In this document: piece after piece, positions 61,926 through 64,000 of the stretch
Layout of the letters: each line of letters begins with the position of its first letter
How positions within the stretch are numbered: the first letter of the stretch is position 1
NCBI RefSeq assembly: GCF_030272615.1
Contig: NC_081405.1
Location: 653,066,920-653,130,919, forward strand
Length of the DNA stretch: 64,000 nucleotides
Direction of reading: 5' to 3'
Source: Cryptomeria japonica
Lineage: Eukaryota > Streptophyta > Pinopsida > Cupressales > Cupressaceae
Program-made: the position numbers and the translations under genes
Notes under the pieces: model-generated
What the model saw: the letters and a program-made list of their open reading frames with translations, nothing else
Told to the model about the DNA's origin: nothing
The model's database searches: none

Positions 61926-64000
61926 TAAGGGGTCATAGGACACCATATGACCCGTTAGGACACAATATGACCCCTAACAACACCTAAGGTGTTATATTGT
62001 GTCCTAAGGGGTCATAGGACACCATATGACCCATAACGACACAAAATGATGCCTAAGGATACCTAAGGGGTCATATGGTCCTCTAAGGGGTCATAGAACA
62101 CCAAATGACCCCTTAGGACACCATACGATGCATAATGACACCATCTGGTGTCCTAAGGAGTCATATGGTGTCCTAAGGGGTCATAGGACACCATATGACC
62201 CCTTAGGAGACTATAGGACCCATAAAAACATAATATAGTGTCCTAAGGGGTCACAAAACACCATATGACCCCTTACAACACCATACAACCCATAACTACA
62301 CCATGTGGTGTCCTAAGGGGTCATAAGACACAATATGACCCCTTAGGACATAATATGACCCCTAACAACATCATATAGTGTCCTAAGGGGTCATAGGACA
62401 CCATATGGCCCCTCAGGACACAATACGACCCCTTAGGACACAAAATAAACCCTAACAACACCTAAGGGGTCATAGGACACCATATGACTCCTTAGCACAC
62501 CATACGACCCCTAACGATGCCATATGGTGTCCTAAGGGGTCATAGAACACCATATGACCCCTTATGACACCATACGACCCATAGCACCATATAGTGTCCC
62601 AAGGGGTCATATGGTGTCCTAAGGGGTCATAGGACACCATATGACCCCTTAGGACATCATACAACACCATATGGTGTCATAAGGGGTCATATGGTATCCT
62701 AAGGGGTCATATAACACCATATGATGCCTTAGAACACAAGAAGACCCATAACACATGATATGGTGTCCTAAGGTGTCATATGGTGTCACGAGACACCATA
62801 TGACCCCTTAGGACACAATATGACCCCTAACAATACCTAAGGAGTCATATGGTGTCCTAAGGGGTTATATGATGTCCTAGGAACCTTTAGGACACAATAT
62901 GACCCCTTAGCACACCATACAACCCCTAACGACACCATATGGTGTCCTAAGGGGTCATAGAACACCATATGACCCGTTAGGACACAATATGACCCCTAAC
63001 AACACCTAAGGGGTCATATTGTGTCCTATGGGGTCATAGGATACCATATGACCCCTAAGGACACAAAATGACACCTAACGATACTTAAGGGGTCATATGG
63101 TGTTCTAAGGGGTCATAGGACACCATATGACCCCTTAACACATCATACGACCCCTAATGGCACCATATGGTGTCCTAAGGGGTCATATGGTGTTCTAAGG
63201 GGTCATAGAACACCATATGACCCCTTAGGACACCATACAATGCATAATGACACCTTATGGTGTCCTAAGGGGTCATACGGTCTCCTAAGGGGTCATAGGA
63301 CACCATATCACCCCTTAGGGCACTATACAACCCATAACAACATAATATGGTGTCCTAAGGGGTCATAGAACACCATATGACCCCTTAGAACACTATACGA
63401 CCCATAACGACACCATGTCGTGTCCTAAGTGGTCATAAGACACAATATGACCCCTAACGACGTCATATAGTGTCCTAAGGGGTCATAGGACACCATATGA
63501 CCCCTTAGGACATAATACGACCCCTTAGGACACAAAATAAATCCTAACGACACCTAAGGGGAAATATAGTTTCCTAAGAGGTCATAGGACACCATATGAC
63601 TCCTTAGCACACCATACGACCCCTAACGACACAATATGGTGTCCTAAGGGGTCATATGGTATCTTAAGGGGTCATAAAATACCATATGACCCCTTAGGAC
63701 ACCATACAACACATAACAACATCAAATGGTGTCCTAGGGGGTCATATGGTGTCCGACCCCTTAGGACATAATACAACCCCATAAGACACAATATGACTCC
63801 TTAGCACACCATATGACCCCTAACGACACCATATGGTGTCCTAATGGGTCATATGGCATCCTAAGGGGTCATAGAATATCAGATGACCCCTTAGGAAACC
63901 ATATGACATATAAAAACACTAAATGGTGTCCTAAGGGGTCATATGGTGTCCTAAGGGGTCTATGACTGCTTAGGAGATCATATGACCCATAAAAAAACCA
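61926..64000. repeat. Decamer-module satellite, block 3 (runs off edge)
   Basis: Continues the 10-bp module array to the window end. Long-period repetition is visible: CACCTAAGG(T/G)G(T/G)T(A/C)ATATTGTGTCC at 61981 and 63003 (about 1,022 bp apart), and CCATGTGGTG/CCATGTCGTG at 62301 and 63413 (about 1,112 bp). Minus-strand frames such as 62470-62670 are artefacts of the repeat. Confidence 0.95.

Noticed and set aside
62470-62670. Minus-strand frame with GHHM/YDPLG repeats
   Set aside because: Decamer satellite read as codons; also seen at 58365-58568.
56284-64000. CRISPR-like array
   Set aside because: Regular short repeats but no unique spacers, both orientations present, and a eukaryotic context.

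Overview
The window looks like plant nuclear DNA, probably from a seed plant with a large, repeat-rich genome. It is AT-rich and almost gene-free. It carries Ty1/Copia elements primed by initiator-tRNA-Met, Helitrons, a probable hAT insertion, TAG-rich decayed reading frames and one GC-richer, intact, intronless plant gene. A gymnosperm is plausible, but that is a weak inference from gene density only.

Layout. 402-6576: a full-length Ty1/Copia retrotransposon on the minus strand (two 451-bp LTRs, 5-bp target duplication, PBS, PPT, open gag, broken pol). 6577-10138: AT-rich flank with a CA/TA microsatellite. 10139 to about 27112: a very large minus-strand Helitron with a hairpin-CTAG 3' end, a Rep-helicase gene broken only by nonsense codons, an intron-containing RPA1-like gene, and a long inverted-repeat region at its 5' side. 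27113-33587: AT-rich repeats. 33588-40876: nested, decayed LTR elements with a 3.1-kb hAT-like insertion flanked by an 8-bp duplication. 43796-45439: the only intact cellular gene, a galactose-oxidase/glyoxal-oxidase-like secreted copper enzyme. 46679-50000: an inverted, decayed Copia element that carries a piece of a translation factor eIF4A gene. 50953: a second Helitron 3' end. 51240-56283: a purine-rich block, then a pyrimidine-rich block, interrupted by an internally deleted Copia element. 56284-64000: a satellite made of 10-bp modules in both orientations, interrupted by a solo LTR and by a 3.1-kb insertion, and running off the window.

Working together. Within the big Helitron, the Rep-helicase would nick, unwind and rejoin DNA during rolling-circle transposition, and the RPA-like protein would coat the single strand. 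Both now carry premature stops. The Copia genes would have acted as a gag-protease-integrase-reverse transcriptase-RNase H polyprotein, but pol is dead. The GLOX gene has no functional link to its neighbours; it sits as an island among mobile elements.

The most unusual items are the decamer satellite, the Helitron with its RPA gene and palindromic repeat region, the captured eIF4A fragment, and two LTRs in opposite orientation, 13 kb apart, whose flanks suggest one insertion split by an inversion.
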